DNA of 64,000 nt from Apricaphanius iberus. Lineage: Eukaryota; Chordata; Actinopteri; Cyprinodontiformes; Aphaniidae. The DNA lies in the NCBI GenBank assembly GCA_028564705.1, contig JAPXFQ010002919.1, positions 62,001 to 126,000 of the forward strand. The letters are read 5' to 3'. This document shows, in pieces, positions 34,565 through 45,246 of the stretch. Position 1 is the first letter of the stretch. Every line of letters starts with the position of its first letter. The notes beneath the pieces were generated by a model that saw nothing but the letters and a program-made list of their open reading frames with translations, was not told the origin of the DNA and searched no databases. The position numbers were made by a program, and so were the translations under genes.

Positions 34565-37140
34565 TTAAGGGATGTTGGTTTCTGCAAGGGGTCCTCGGGG
34601 TTGAGTCCGCTTATGGTTGGGGCGGTGGGTGCCGTGGCTCTCGCCTGGGGTGGGACTTTGGGGGCTTTGTGTGGTGACTCCTAGTAGCTGCATGCGGCGC
34701 CAGCGGGTGGCCGTGGCAGGTGGCTGGCATCTCTGGGCCCGATCGATCATATTGGCACTGGACATGGCTCCTGGGTCTTGGTCCAAGCACTATGCGCGGG
34801 GTTCTGGGGTGGGGCCCTTTGACCGGTGTCGGTCGGCCTCCGCGGTGGACTGACCGAGTGGTGGGGTGTGGGCTGGTGGATGGAGGTGCTGGGTTCGGTT
34901 GCCTCCCGGCCATCGGGCGGTAGTAGCAAGGCTGGAGGGTGTCGGCCTGGGGGGTTGGCCGCCTGGGGCTGCGATCTGCTCACGGGCCCGGCGCGGCGTG
35001 TCCGGGGTATCCGAGTTGGTGGTGCGCCGGGTTCCGACCTCAGCGCGGGTGCCCTCAGGCGTTTCGCGGTGCTTGGGGCCTCTCTTGTTGACGGGGAGGC
35101 TTTTACCATCTAGCACAGGCGCTCTCCCTAACGGGGTGCGCTTGGGACGGGGGGGAGGGTGTACGGGGAGAGTGTGGACTAAACTCAGCCTGGGTGTCTA
35201 GTGTCCTGTGTTTTGTTAGTAGTCTGAATGTTGAAATGGATTTAGGTCTCCCCCTGGGATGGGGCAGGCGGATGGCCTGGGCCCCCATGGGGCTCGGAGG
35301 TGCGACTTGATGTGCTGGGGCCTCCCACCCCTGGTGGATCGGGCTGAACGGGGGTGCCTATTGGGGTCAGCAGGGGAGCTGGCTCCCTGGGGGTGGCATC
35401 GTGTCACCCCAGTTATTTCCTCTCCATCCTCATTTACCTCTGTCCACCTGCTCCTTCATTCTACTATTCACAAGGCCTTGGGACGTGGGAAGGTCACAGG
35501 GGTGCGGGATGGAGTTTCCATCTTCGTTACCCGGTAGCGGCCTTGGTCCCAATTTTATTGAGCAACTTAGACACTTACACTTACAAGATTTACATGAAAC
35601 ATGCACATGTAGGGACCTGGCGGTGGGTGCGCCTCGGCACTGGAGGTGGGGCCCCATATAAGGGGCCTCGCCTGTGGTGCCGGTACCCACTGTTTAAATG
35701 CATCTAGACACTGAGGGCCCGGGGAGGGAGATGGGGGTACCTGGCAGCAAGCAAAAACACCACAATTGAGCAGAGGGAGAGAGGCTGGGGGTCTTTCCAC
35801 ACCCCTGTTCGTTGGACCATCAGGGGTTGGAGCCCGGGTAGAATATCGGGTCGTCTGGTCAGGGATCTGGGCTGGTGGGCTACTCTTGCCGGGGTGGGGG
35901 CCTTGGCGGTCTGCTTGTCCCCGTCCTGGTGGGCAAGGGGTCCGTCTGCCGTGTGCAGGGGCAGGGTGCTCTATTGGGGCGTCTGTCCCTGGGCCTGGGA
36001 GTATTGAGTATGTATGGGGTGTATGAATGAGTGTACAGTGTCCTTTTTTCGTGTGTCCTGTATTTGTAAGAATGTGTGCGCATGAGAGGGAGGGTACGTA
36101 TGAGTGTCTCTGTCTGTCTATGTCTACTTGTCAGGTTGGGTGTTTGGCTGCCCTCTGGCCTGGTGCATCTTCTACCCCTCCGTCACTCCTGCCCTCCGTC
36201 ACTCCTGCCCTCCGTCACTCCTGCTCCTGCCCGCTGGTCGATTAAGGCTCTCGATGCCTGGGGCCGGGGGTCCCGGTCGCAGCCCGGCTCGGTCCTGGTG
36301 CATGCCTGGCTGGTCACGGGCAGGCCTGTGTGTCGGGCGGCCGCTGTTTCGGGCCGACGTCCTCCTTGGATTGACTGGGGCACCTCTTATGGGGGTGCCG
36401 GGGTTGTAAAGTAGGTTGGTGCCGTCCGGTGGATTGGACGGGACGGTGCCTGGCGCCCAGGCCTCCTGCCGGTTCCATGAGTTCTGCTGCGTGTCGGTTC
36501 ATCTGGGGGGGGCTGTCCACGATTGGCTGGACCCCTGATCTTGGCGCTCTGCGTGGGGCGGGATCTGGACCCAGTAGCTGGTAGATCTGGATGTCCAGGT
36601 GCTGGCTGGGCACGGCCTGGGGAGGGCGTACATCCACTGTGGCTTTTACTGTGGCTCCCTGGTGTGTGGGTGTGTGTGGGGGGCGGGTTGTTGGCGGTGG
36701 GTATTGGTCCGGGGTGGCGGCGGCGTGTGTTGTCCGTCAGTCGGCTGCGGGTGCCTCCTGCCTGGCGGCGGCGGCAGGAGACCCCTGTCGGCGGGTCCCT
36801 GGTCGGGGCCCTGCTTGGGGGCGGGGTGCCCCTGATCCCCGTGGCCTCCGGGTCCTGTTCCGGGTCCGCCCTGGCGTAGCCGATTTCCGGCGGAGCCCGT
36901 GGGCTCGTCACTGCGATCTCTCGGGCCCCAGCATTACGGCTGGTGGGTGTTCCCCTGGGGCTTCCAACAGTTCCTCTCTTGGTGGGTCATCGGCCCTGCG
37001 CTGGTCCGCCTGCGGCTCCTGCGCTCTGTGGGACCCTGGACGCATACGTCTCCTGCCTCCTTCATGTCTGTGTCGATTCCTGTAGGTTGGATTGACGGTT
37101 CCTTACACCAGCTATCAATCACTTTCATGGGGAAACCTTA
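34565..37140 (+). other. GC-rich 3'UTR of the L1 copy
   Basis: A G-rich plus strand with many CpGs in an otherwise AT-rich window. It creates dozens of long overlapping open frames on both strands (up to 174 codons). None shows a recognisable domain, and their Pro/Arg/Gly-rich translations reflect base composition. I regard all as non-coding. Confidence 0.8.
36177..36224. repeat. 16-bp minisatellite, 3 copies
   Basis: CCTCCGTCACTCCTGC is repeated three times head-to-tail within the L1 3'UTR. Confidence 0.95.
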
Positions 37141-37693
37141 TTCAGACCTGCATGCTCGCACACACACATTGGTGTGGGGACATTGGTGAGGAAAGACATA
37201 TCTTGAGCTGAGGTTATCGTCATTAGTTAGTTGTTTCCAGGAGCTTACCAGAAAAATTTGTATTTTGTTCATTAATCCATGCTTGTGTGTAGTGAATGTG
37301 TAATTCTTATTTTATATTACTGGATCTGAACTATTGGTTTGGTTCTGTTCAGTTCGTTGTTTTTGTATGTTTTGTTTTACCGCTTCTCTGCCGTCCGGCA
37401 GAGGTGGAGGACTGGGATGTTTTCTTGTGTTCTTTGTTTGCCTCCCCGTCTTGTGTCGTCGGTTCGCGCCTCTGCTGGTCCTGTTTCTTTTCTTCACCTT
37501 CTTCCTTTTTTCCTTCTTGTCTCGGTTTCGTGTCCATGACTTCAGGAAATTGAACCCACAGTAATCACTAATAAAGATCTTTCATACATATACATCAAGT
37601 GGCTTTGGGAAAGTAAATCTGTTGGGCTTTTACTTGGTACTCAGACACCAATTCTGAGTAGCAAACTGCTAGAAAGGACAAGTAAAAAAAAAA

Positions 37694-37706
37694 AAAAGAT
37701 ATCCGA
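37694..37706. repeat. L1 target-site duplication, right copy
   Basis: AAAAGATATCCGA directly after the L1 poly(A), matching 34117-34129. Confidence 0.8.
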
Positions 37707-37924
37707 CTCAACACATACAGCTAAAGTACTCAAACTCAGACAATTTTAGGGGGAACTGACTTTTGCTTTTCCCTGACTGTGGTTTATTGACCACAGAATC
37801 AGTAGGTTAGTTAACCTAGTTAACACCCACATAGTTTGAAGTATCTTGTTATAAAGAAGGAGAAGAAATGACAAAACAAATTTAATATTAATTGTAGATT
37901 CACATTTTGTCATTGACTCTTGGA

Positions 37925-38135
37925 GTCCAAGCCAGAGGGTGCCCAAGTGGGGGCCATGGACCAAATTCAACTCCCCCAATTTTTCAATTTTGCCCACCAA
38001 GGGATTTCTTGTGTCAAAAAAAAAACAACATTGTTCCAACTGTCAGCTAAATGGGCATTAAACGTATTTTTCAATTGCTGATCATTGTGTTACATTTGGA
38101 CCCAGTGGGTCTATATTGGGCTGCATATAGTCCTC
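37925..38135. mobile_element. Possible hAT MITE remnant
   Basis: CCAGAGGGTGCCCAAGTGGG followed by GGCCATGGACCAAATTCAAC resembles one end of a fish hAT MITE. TGGACCCAGTGGGTC near 38096 may be the other side. No target-site duplication found. Confidence 0.3.
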
Positions 38136-39844
38136 ACCTATGGTGCTTACATGTTTTATTTGAAATACTGGCCAGGAAAACATGAAAGTATCAAAAAAAT
38201 AGCATCTATTAGTTCTGATACATTAATACACAATAGGAAGACAGAATAAAGTTGGTCCTCAATAAGATAAAATGGTACGTTAGCCACTGTACCATTACAC
38301 ACCTATGCCATGATGGTTTGGAGTTGGCATAGGGTTCTCTGGTAAGGTCCACTAAAATATTAATCTTCTCCCCTCCCAGAGTTTGTATTTGACACACACA
38401 TGTGCACACACACACTGATATCAACACACATTGTAGCTCCCACTGGTTTCTGCAGTGGGCCCTGAAATATTAATGTATAAAGTAAATTAAAGCTGCAACA
38501 AAAAGAAATGGGGTTTTTCTTTCTTTTCCTGTATATCTTACTGTCTGTTCTTTATGATTGGATGGGGGGTTGGAGGGTGGTATAAAGAAGGAAAAAAGGA
38601 GTGGGAGGATGATTAGAGAAAAGGAGAAGGTTAAGAAGGTGGGTGGCATATAAAGGAGGTCTTCACAAAGAACGCTAAGAGATTTCTGTTACTAAAACTT
38701 CACATTTTGTTAAGGATATGGGTTCTTTCAGATCTTAGATTTAAATTACATTAATTAAAGGCTATCGAAAAAACAGTAAAGACACAAAATTATTACTTTA
38801 AACATGGAAAATAAAAGAAGCTAGAACAAGATCACTTTTGAAGGCCATCGGGTCACATTTACAACAGAATAAAGTAACACAAGCCTGTTGGCATGTAGAG
38901 GTAGAGCACGGAAGATTGTCGGTGAATGTTAAAATCATTTTGCATTCCTGTCTGCTTTACAACAGCATGTCGGCACTAACATTGGACCCCAATACTGACT
39001 CCTGACCACTTTGACTGACAGTTCAGAGTTTTTCAACCTTCCCAGAGAATATTCAAATCTTATCATGATACTTTTCCCTGAAAAAGCTTCCTCTACATTC
39101 CTCGCAGACTTTCATGTCTATAAATCTCAGTTACACACACCAAAGCCTTAGCTCTTTAGTTACATTACCATATCTGCTTGTGTGTACAGTATCAGCTAAT
39201 CAGACATTGCCAGAAGTACCAATCTTCAAACGTGTTCGCACAGCACAAAGACTCATCCTAAAAGCCCCAGATTGCCACCTGATCAAACACTTTTATAAAG
39301 ACATTGATACAATCCATAAATCTTTCTGCGGCTCATTCTCCTTCTCTGTTAGACACTCAGGCTGAAACACACTAACCCACGCACGCACACACACACACAC
39401 ACACTTTGCAACAGCCGCAACATAGACTTTATCTCCACCATCAATTTCCGCTTTCTGCATATGGCTGGAGCTGCTTATGCATGTGCCGCGGTGCTGTACT
39501 TTATCAAAGGACCCGTCCTGGGCTTGGGGCCATGCATTATTAAACACAAGAACTACCATACACACACGTGCACACACACCCACACATTTACTGGGGCACA
39601 AAGCAGGGCCTGGCCGAACAGGTATACACACAAACTAACACACTCTCGCAGTATTTGTTAACACCAATGACCTGGTGATAGAGGGCAGACACAATTGGAA
39701 CTTACTCAGAAATTTATCAAGAAATAAAAATATGCAGAATATAGTGTTATCATTGACTCCAACACTGATAGAAAGCACACATTGCTGTTATTGAGGTACG
39801 CTAAGAGAATATATCTTGCCATAATGCAGACTTTCACGTTCACA
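38136..39844. other. Non-coding DNA
   Basis: No gene supported. It holds CA-rich patches (38393-38412, 39383-39402, 39555-39585). 39400-39540 is higher-complexity (CCGCGGTGC, TTTATCAAAGG, ATGCATTATTAAA) and could be regulatory. Confidence 0.4.
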
Positions 39845-40640
39845 CTGTGTGACATGTTAGGGTTTTCATACTCAAGTTCAGCACAACACCAGACGCAGGA
39901 AACAAAGGATTGGTTTCAAAGTGATAAGTGTTTTTATTAAAAACAGAGTGTCGTCTCAGGAGGAACCAGGAACAGAACACCAGGAGCAGGTGATTGTCTA
40001 GAGATGCGGAGCTTGGGAAGGTAAGTTGGGTTCTGGACTGAGAAAAGCTAAAGGTGGGTGTGGGAAACCTGGATGAGCATCCTGGAAGCAGTTGAGTGAG
40101 ATCTGGATGAGAATCCAGTTGATAGTTAAGAACAAATGCGAGTTTCTGTCCTTCTCTTGTAGATGGTGAATTGGCTGGCACAGACAGGCAAGCTGTGTAT
40201 GACAATAAGGAGATCTTTGTGACAGGATGGCCCCAACGGCTGAGTCTGAAGTGCTGACCTCCAAAATGAACTGCAGGGATGGATCCGGATGAGATAGAAT
40301 GGCTGCCTGAATTAATTATTCTTTGAGTGTTTGAATACCTGATCAGCCTCTGGGATCCATTGAAACCGTTTTGTTTTTGGCTCCTGTTTACAGTCGTCAT
40401 ATTGGAAGTGAGTGTCAGTCATGGAGAAGTTGCTCACCTCTAAAATGACCATAACGAAAATACAATCGGATGATTGCTGCTTGCTGCTTTCCTCTTTCAC
40501 CCGCTGTGACACAACAGGTGAGGCATATTGTTGAGGTGGGAATGGCGGAAAGGTTGTTTTGGAAGGGGCCTTGGTACACTGGATTCAAAGAATCTCTTTC
40601 CCCCTCAAATAATCTGGACAGCACCATTAAGGCAAACTAT
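39845..40640 (-). pseudogene. Gypsy-type LTR retrotransposon pol remnant (RNase H region) and LTR-like end
   Basis: On the minus strand, PKTKRFQWIPEADQVFKHSK is followed by [20 protein letters not shown], reminiscent of the Gypsy pol segment that joins RT to RNase H. The usual EVDASDSG reads EVSTSDSA, so a catalytic Asp is replaced. The frame is then disrupted. Further on, the strand shows an AATAAAAACACTTATC stretch and TTTCCTGCGTCTGG before ending near AACATGTCACACAG, like the R-U5 end of a fish Gypsy LTR. The second LTR, gag, protease and integrase are not recognised. Confidence 0.7.
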
Positions 40641-41071
40641 TTTAAATGTAAAATTGTCATTGAACAATCCAGTTTCTGCTATAAAATGAGACAGCATTTG
40701 TCAAGAGATAACACATATTCTAGGAGTATCAGTATAAACAATACTTTATCAATTATGAAATGATGATGATAACAATAATGACGGATACAAACAGAGATAT
40801 AGAGTTGAGGACATAAGATAAATGGTTAAAATTCAGGATATATTTTCTGAATCTTCTGAGGCATTGATTGTGCTTTTGTTCCAGAGCTGCGAGGAGTTGC
40901 AGGAGGGGGCAGGTAGGAGGACAGACACTGTGGCAATTGACAATTTATCTATGCTGATTAGGTTCAACTCTGCGAGATAGGAAGACTTCATTGCCATCAC
41001 CCTAATCTTTAGCTCCCTGCACAGATTCTACGTAAAATGTTCTTCAGGACTTTAACTAGGTTACTCTAGAA
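40641..41071. other. Non-coding DNA
   Basis: AT-rich with nothing recognised; the last 8 bases (CTCTAGAA) form the left target-site copy of the next element. Confidence 0.5.
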
Positions 41072-41422
41072 CAGAGATCTTAAGCTCATTACCATTTTGG
41101 GCCACATATATAATGGATGTCCTTAAAGGGCCGGTTGTGGCAGAAAGTATTGTTAAAACTATACTTACCAAACCGCTAAAACATGAATAAATATCTGTCT
41201 CAACAAGTACTTCTTAAAATCAAATGATACTGGACATCTTTTCATAATGATGTGAATTAGGACTATTCAAATAAACACTGATTTGAATGATAAAAGGGTA
41301 TTTAGATGGATATAAATAGAACTTAAAAGTTCAATGTATTTGGTCCTCTACAGTTTAGAGGGCCACATCAATGGTCATGGCGGGCCAGATTCGGCTCTTG
41401 GGCCTTGACTTTGACACCTGTG
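41072..41422. mobile_element. hAT-type MITE, 351 bp
   Basis: The ends are CAGAGATCTTAAGCTCATT and, reverse-complemented, CACAGGTGTCAAAGTCAAGG, imperfect terminal inverted repeats. Near-terminal GGGCCACAT and GGGCCAGATT blocks are typical of fish hAT MITEs. The flanks CTCTAGAA and CTCTATAA are an 8-bp target-site duplication with one mismatch. No coding capacity; it would have needed a transposase in trans. Confidence 0.8.
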
Positions 41423-41749
41423 CTCTATAATGATTATATTGCTTCCAGACAGAGTTTCAGGAGCATTTTGGTAAAATGAAATTATTCCTTAAACCTAAAT
41501 CTGGTCTGGTGTGATCTTGGGCTTAACTGTGTATGAGAACAGTAATAAAAATTAGCATCATGAAGACTGAAGGACACACCAGACATGTCAAGTTGGACTT
41601 AAAATAGAGCACACCTCCTACATACCACCTCTATTGTGAAACATCGTATTGGAAGCATCATGCTGTAAGGATGCTGCTTCCTTTTCCTCCAACTGAACAA
41701 AAAAAAAAAGAGAAGTACTTATCTTCGGACCAAAAAATGCAAATGCATT

Positions 41750-42030
41750 GCAAATGTAAAACTGCAGAGACACTAAACTCTTTTAAACCTAAAATAAAAA
41801 CTTCCTTGCTTGCTTATGAGTAACTGATAAGATTAGTGCTTCATTTTTTAATCAAATGCTAAATGTTGTCTTTTATTGTTTTTATTGTTTCTCTGTTTTT
41901 CATTTATAAATATTTGTTTATGCTTTTTTAGTGATTCTATGTTTTTATTTTTTACATTTTTTGTAATCATGTAAAGCACCTTGAATTGCCTTGTGGTGAA
42001 AGTATGCTATATAAATAAATTGCCTTGCAC
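41750..42030 (+). mobile_element. LINE 3' end fragment
   Basis: A short RT C-terminus-like stretch (LNSFKPKIKTSLL) is followed by a T-rich 3'UTR. The tail TGTAAAGCACCTTGAATTGCC and then GCTATATAAATAAATTGCC is the classic end of fish L2/CR1-group LINEs. It is a different subfamily from the copy at 14.8 kb. Confidence 0.7.
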
Positions 42031-43405
42031 AGGGATAGCAAGATGGGCCTAATTGAATGCAGGGATTTCATTAATGCTTTTGTATAGCTATGTTTCAAGT
42101 CCTATTCATCTGGTTTCTTCTGCCACCCAACCTTTTCTTTACATTATTAAAAATGATATCTATGTATTTGAATTTTTTGTAATTCTGTAGCTTACTACAG
42201 TAACATAATTGTGAGATTGTGTAAAATAGAACACATAAATCTACAATTATAAAAAATACATATTTTATTTAACGTGAAGTCTTCAAAATTTAAAAATGTT
42301 ACTATGGTGTCATTTTTCTCTTCATAATTAACAAAGGCAACTGAGAGAATCATATTTAGTTGTCATACTTAAGAGTCTTGCTAAATATCTTTTTCTTTTT
42401 ATTCCCAATTCCGCTTAATATTTTCTATATGCATTTATTACTTCTTTCAAAGACAAAACCGAAAAAGATTGTTTGGTATTTCATCTCAGATTCAAATTAA
42501 ATTCCTGATATAAGGTTTGTAATCAAACCCTATAACACCAACCATCTTGGCTACATGCAAGCAATAAATAAGTGTTTTTGTCTTGTCTACCTTTGGATTG
42601 AAAGATGAATTTATATTCCTTGAACAAGAGAACACATTTGTTGGAAACCAAGGGTATGATGGCAATTACAGTCTGTTTGCATAAGCATTTATTGCAGCTC
42701 TTTTGACACGGTAGTATAATGTGATATGTTCTGCTTCCTGGTATAAGAGTCAGCCAAGGTAAGCAGCTGCTGGGTCACACTCCCTCTCACCTTCCTCACC
42801 CCTTCTGTCTGGAAGAAACTGGAACACTTACAGCGTTGGAGGCAGGAAGTACCACAGGTGTACGAGTGTGTGTGTGTGTTTGTGTGTAATGATAACATAC
42901 CCTGCCTCACCCAAACACCGACATGCCTAGCAGGTGTGTGAAGAGGATCTTTGATCTTGGAGACCTTTCAAAGTTTAATATGCTGTGATTGGAATTTGAT
43001 TTATTGCTTGATTGATTGGTTTTATATCAGTTGGAAGTAATGTCTTTTTAAAAGAAAACATAAAAAAGTCCCTTCTTGCCACCTGTGTTGCATTTTAATC
43101 TATCATTATTTTAGGTCAAAAAATTTTTATTCAATGAGAAAATCATTTTATATTCTCTTGCAGACATTAAACTGTCTAGGCATACTGTGATTGAAATGGT
43201 CTAATGTTGCTCATGAGTTTAATCATGAGTTTAATGTAGGTGACCATGCAGGAACTGCCTAATGTTTTTGTCCATTCAGGAAGTTTTTTTTATTTCCAAG
43301 TATGTTTTGATTTTGAATGTGCTTTTAAAAAAGCAACTTGTAATTTCCGTACATACATGTGACTACATCAAAACTTGTCAGAACACGATATACTTTTTTG
43401 GCAAT

Positions 43406-43408
<3 letters not shown>
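42031..43408. other. AT-rich non-coding DNA
   Basis: No gene recognised. A TG-rich patch lies at 42865-42886 and a tandem ATGAGTTTAATC doublet at 43212-43235. Confidence 0.45.

Positions 43409-43496
<88 letters not shown>
43409..43496. repeat. (TC)14-(TA)30 compound microsatellite
   Basis: The TC run passes into a TA run that abuts the left end of a Tc1-like transposon. A further AT run abuts its right end at 44760-44787. Confidence 0.95.
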
Positions 43497-43499
<3 letters not shown>

Positions 43500-44756
43500 C
43501 TTTTTTTCTTTATTTTCATGACTATGAAAATAGTAGATTCACACGGAGGCATCAAAACTATGAACTGAAAATATGTCATATTCTAGGTTCTTCAAAGTAG
43601 CCACCTTTTGCTTTGATTGCTGCTTTGCACACTTTTGGCATTCTCTTGATGAGCTTCAAGAGGTAGTCACCTGAAATTGTTTTCCAACAGTCTTGAAGGA
43701 GTTCCCAGAGATACTTAGCACTTGTTGGCCCTTTTGCCTTTACTCTGTGGTCCAGCTCACCCCAAACCATCTTGCTGGGGTTCAGGTCCTGTGGCTGTGG
43801 AGGCCAGGTCATGGCCTGGCGCAGCACCCCATCACTCTCCTTCTTGGTCAAATAGCCCTTACACAGCCTGGAAGTGTGTTTGGTTCAGTATGCCCTCAAT
43901 TTTGAATAAATCCCTAAACGTGTCACCGACAAAGCACACCCACACCATCACACCCCCTCCCCCTTGCTTCACGGTGGGAACCAGGCATGTAGAGTCCATC
44001 CATTCAGCTTTTCTGCATCGCACAAAGACACGGTAGTTGGAACCAAAGATTTCAAATTTGAAATCATAAGACCAAAGCACAGATTTCCACTGGTCTAATT
44101 TCCATTCCTTGTGTTCTTTAGCCCAAACAAGTCTGTTCTGCTTGTTCCCTGTTTTTAGCTGTGGTTTCCTAGCAGCTATTCTACCATGAATGCCTGATTC
44201 ACACATTCTCCTCTTAACAGTTGTTCTAGAGATGTCTCCTGCTAGAACTCTGTGTGGCATTGACCTGGTCTCTAATCTGAGCTGCTGTTAACCTGCGATT
44301 TCTGAGGCTGGTGACTCGGATGAACTTTTTCGGACTGACTGACCTTCATTTCTTAAAGTATTGATGGCCACTCGTTTTTCTTTACTTAGCTGCTTTTATC
44401 TTGCCATAATACTAATTCTAACAGTCTATTCAGTAGGACTATCAGCTGTGATTCCACCTGACTTCTGCACAACACAACTGATGGTCCCAACCCCATTTAT
44501 AAGACAAGACATCCCACTTATTGAATCTGACATGGCACACCTGTGAAATGAAAACCATTACAGGTGACTACCTGTTGAAGCTCATCAAGAGAATGCAGTG
44601 TGTGCAAAGCAGTAATCAGAGCAAAAGGTGGCCACTTTGAAGAAGCTAGAATATAAGGTGTATTTTCAGTTGTATGTAATTCCACATGTGTTGATTCATA
44701 GTTTTGATGTATTCAGTGTGAATCTACAATGTCAATAGTCATTAAAAGAAAGGAAA

Positions 44757-44759
<3 letters not shown>
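43497..44759 (-). mobile_element. Tc1-like transposon, ~1.26 kb, inserted in a TA repeat
   Basis: The inverted ends are about 190-210 bp (left ~43497-43700, right ~44550-44759). They share GTAGATTCACAC, CATCAAAACTATGAA and the CTTCAAAGT-GCCACCTTTTGC block. The ends are flanked on both sides by TA repeats, consistent with TA target choice. The left inverted repeat contains the transposase C-terminal codons; the right contains a mirrored copy of the same stretch. The transposase is broken (next entry). Confidence 0.9.
43576..44260 (-). pseudogene. Tc1-like transposase, all catalytic positions damaged
   Basis: The N-terminal part has the ISRTTVKRRM helix-turn-helix end, LVWAKEHKEW, WKSVLWSYDFKFEIFG (where the family has WSDESKF, so the first Asp is lost), and GGGGVMVWVCF. 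After GILNQ a deletion joins directly to the frame HTSRLCKGYLTKKESDGVL, removing the NDPK motif with the second Asp. The third box reads DLNPSKMVW, with Lys in place of the expected Glu. The C-terminus LIKRMPKVCKAAIKAKGGYF is intact. It is a DDE integrase-type enzyme relic with no activity expected. Confidence 0.9.

Positions 44760-44787
<28 letters not shown>
44760..44787. repeat. (TA)n microsatellite, right flank of Tc1 element
   Basis: About 28 bases of alternating TA next to the Tc1 right end. Confidence 0.95.
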
Positions 44788-45246
44788 CGAACCTGTGTTG
44801 GTATGACCTTCGGCCTCTTAGTTTATGTACGTTTGTATATGACAGAGTCAATTCAAACATTGATGATGCAGTTTGTAAAAGACTGCAATTAAGTTATTGA
44901 TGAACTTCACTAATAGCAATATGTTGATACAAGTATAACTAAATACAATTATCTACGAATAATAAAAAAAAACACTAGCATGATTCAATTTTGTCCATTA
45001 GACTTAAAAAATTAAGAAAAAACATTGGTTGCTCTTGTGGAGGGCATGTAAAAGCTGGGCCCTTAGTTAACTTAAGCACCTTCCTGCCACCCCACTGGAT
45101 CACTCATCTCGCCCTCAGCCCGACAGCTGAAAGGGAATCATAGGTTCCTTTGTGCTATACAAACAGATTTTCCTTTTTGGGAGTTAATTTTAGAATTATA
45201 TTTCTTGACCTCTACGAGAACCATTGGTTGGGACATTTCACATTTA
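44788..45246. other. Non-coding DNA between two Tc1 elements
   Basis: No gene; 45050-45180 is less AT-rich and of unknown nature. Confidence 0.5.

Larger units (their letters stand above)
34130..37693 (+). mobile_element. 5'-truncated L1-type LINE, 3.56 kb
   Basis: The copy starts within ORF2 and contains its decayed C-terminus, about 2.6 kb of GC-rich 3'UTR, an AT-richer terminal segment with a CA-rich patch (37147-37166), and ends in poly(A) (from 37684). A 13-bp target-site duplication with a TT/AAAA nick flanks the whole. That shows the GC-rich block belongs to the retrotransposon and is not a host CpG island or gene. A second, antisense copy of the terminal segment lies at 61968-62315. 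Confidence 0.88.

Noticed and set aside
34611..36911. Long Pro/Arg/Gly-rich open frames on both strands (up to 174 codons)
   Set aside because: They lie in the GC-rich L1 3'UTR bounded by the L1 target-site duplication; overlapping frames on both strands reflect base composition, with no domain or conserved start context.
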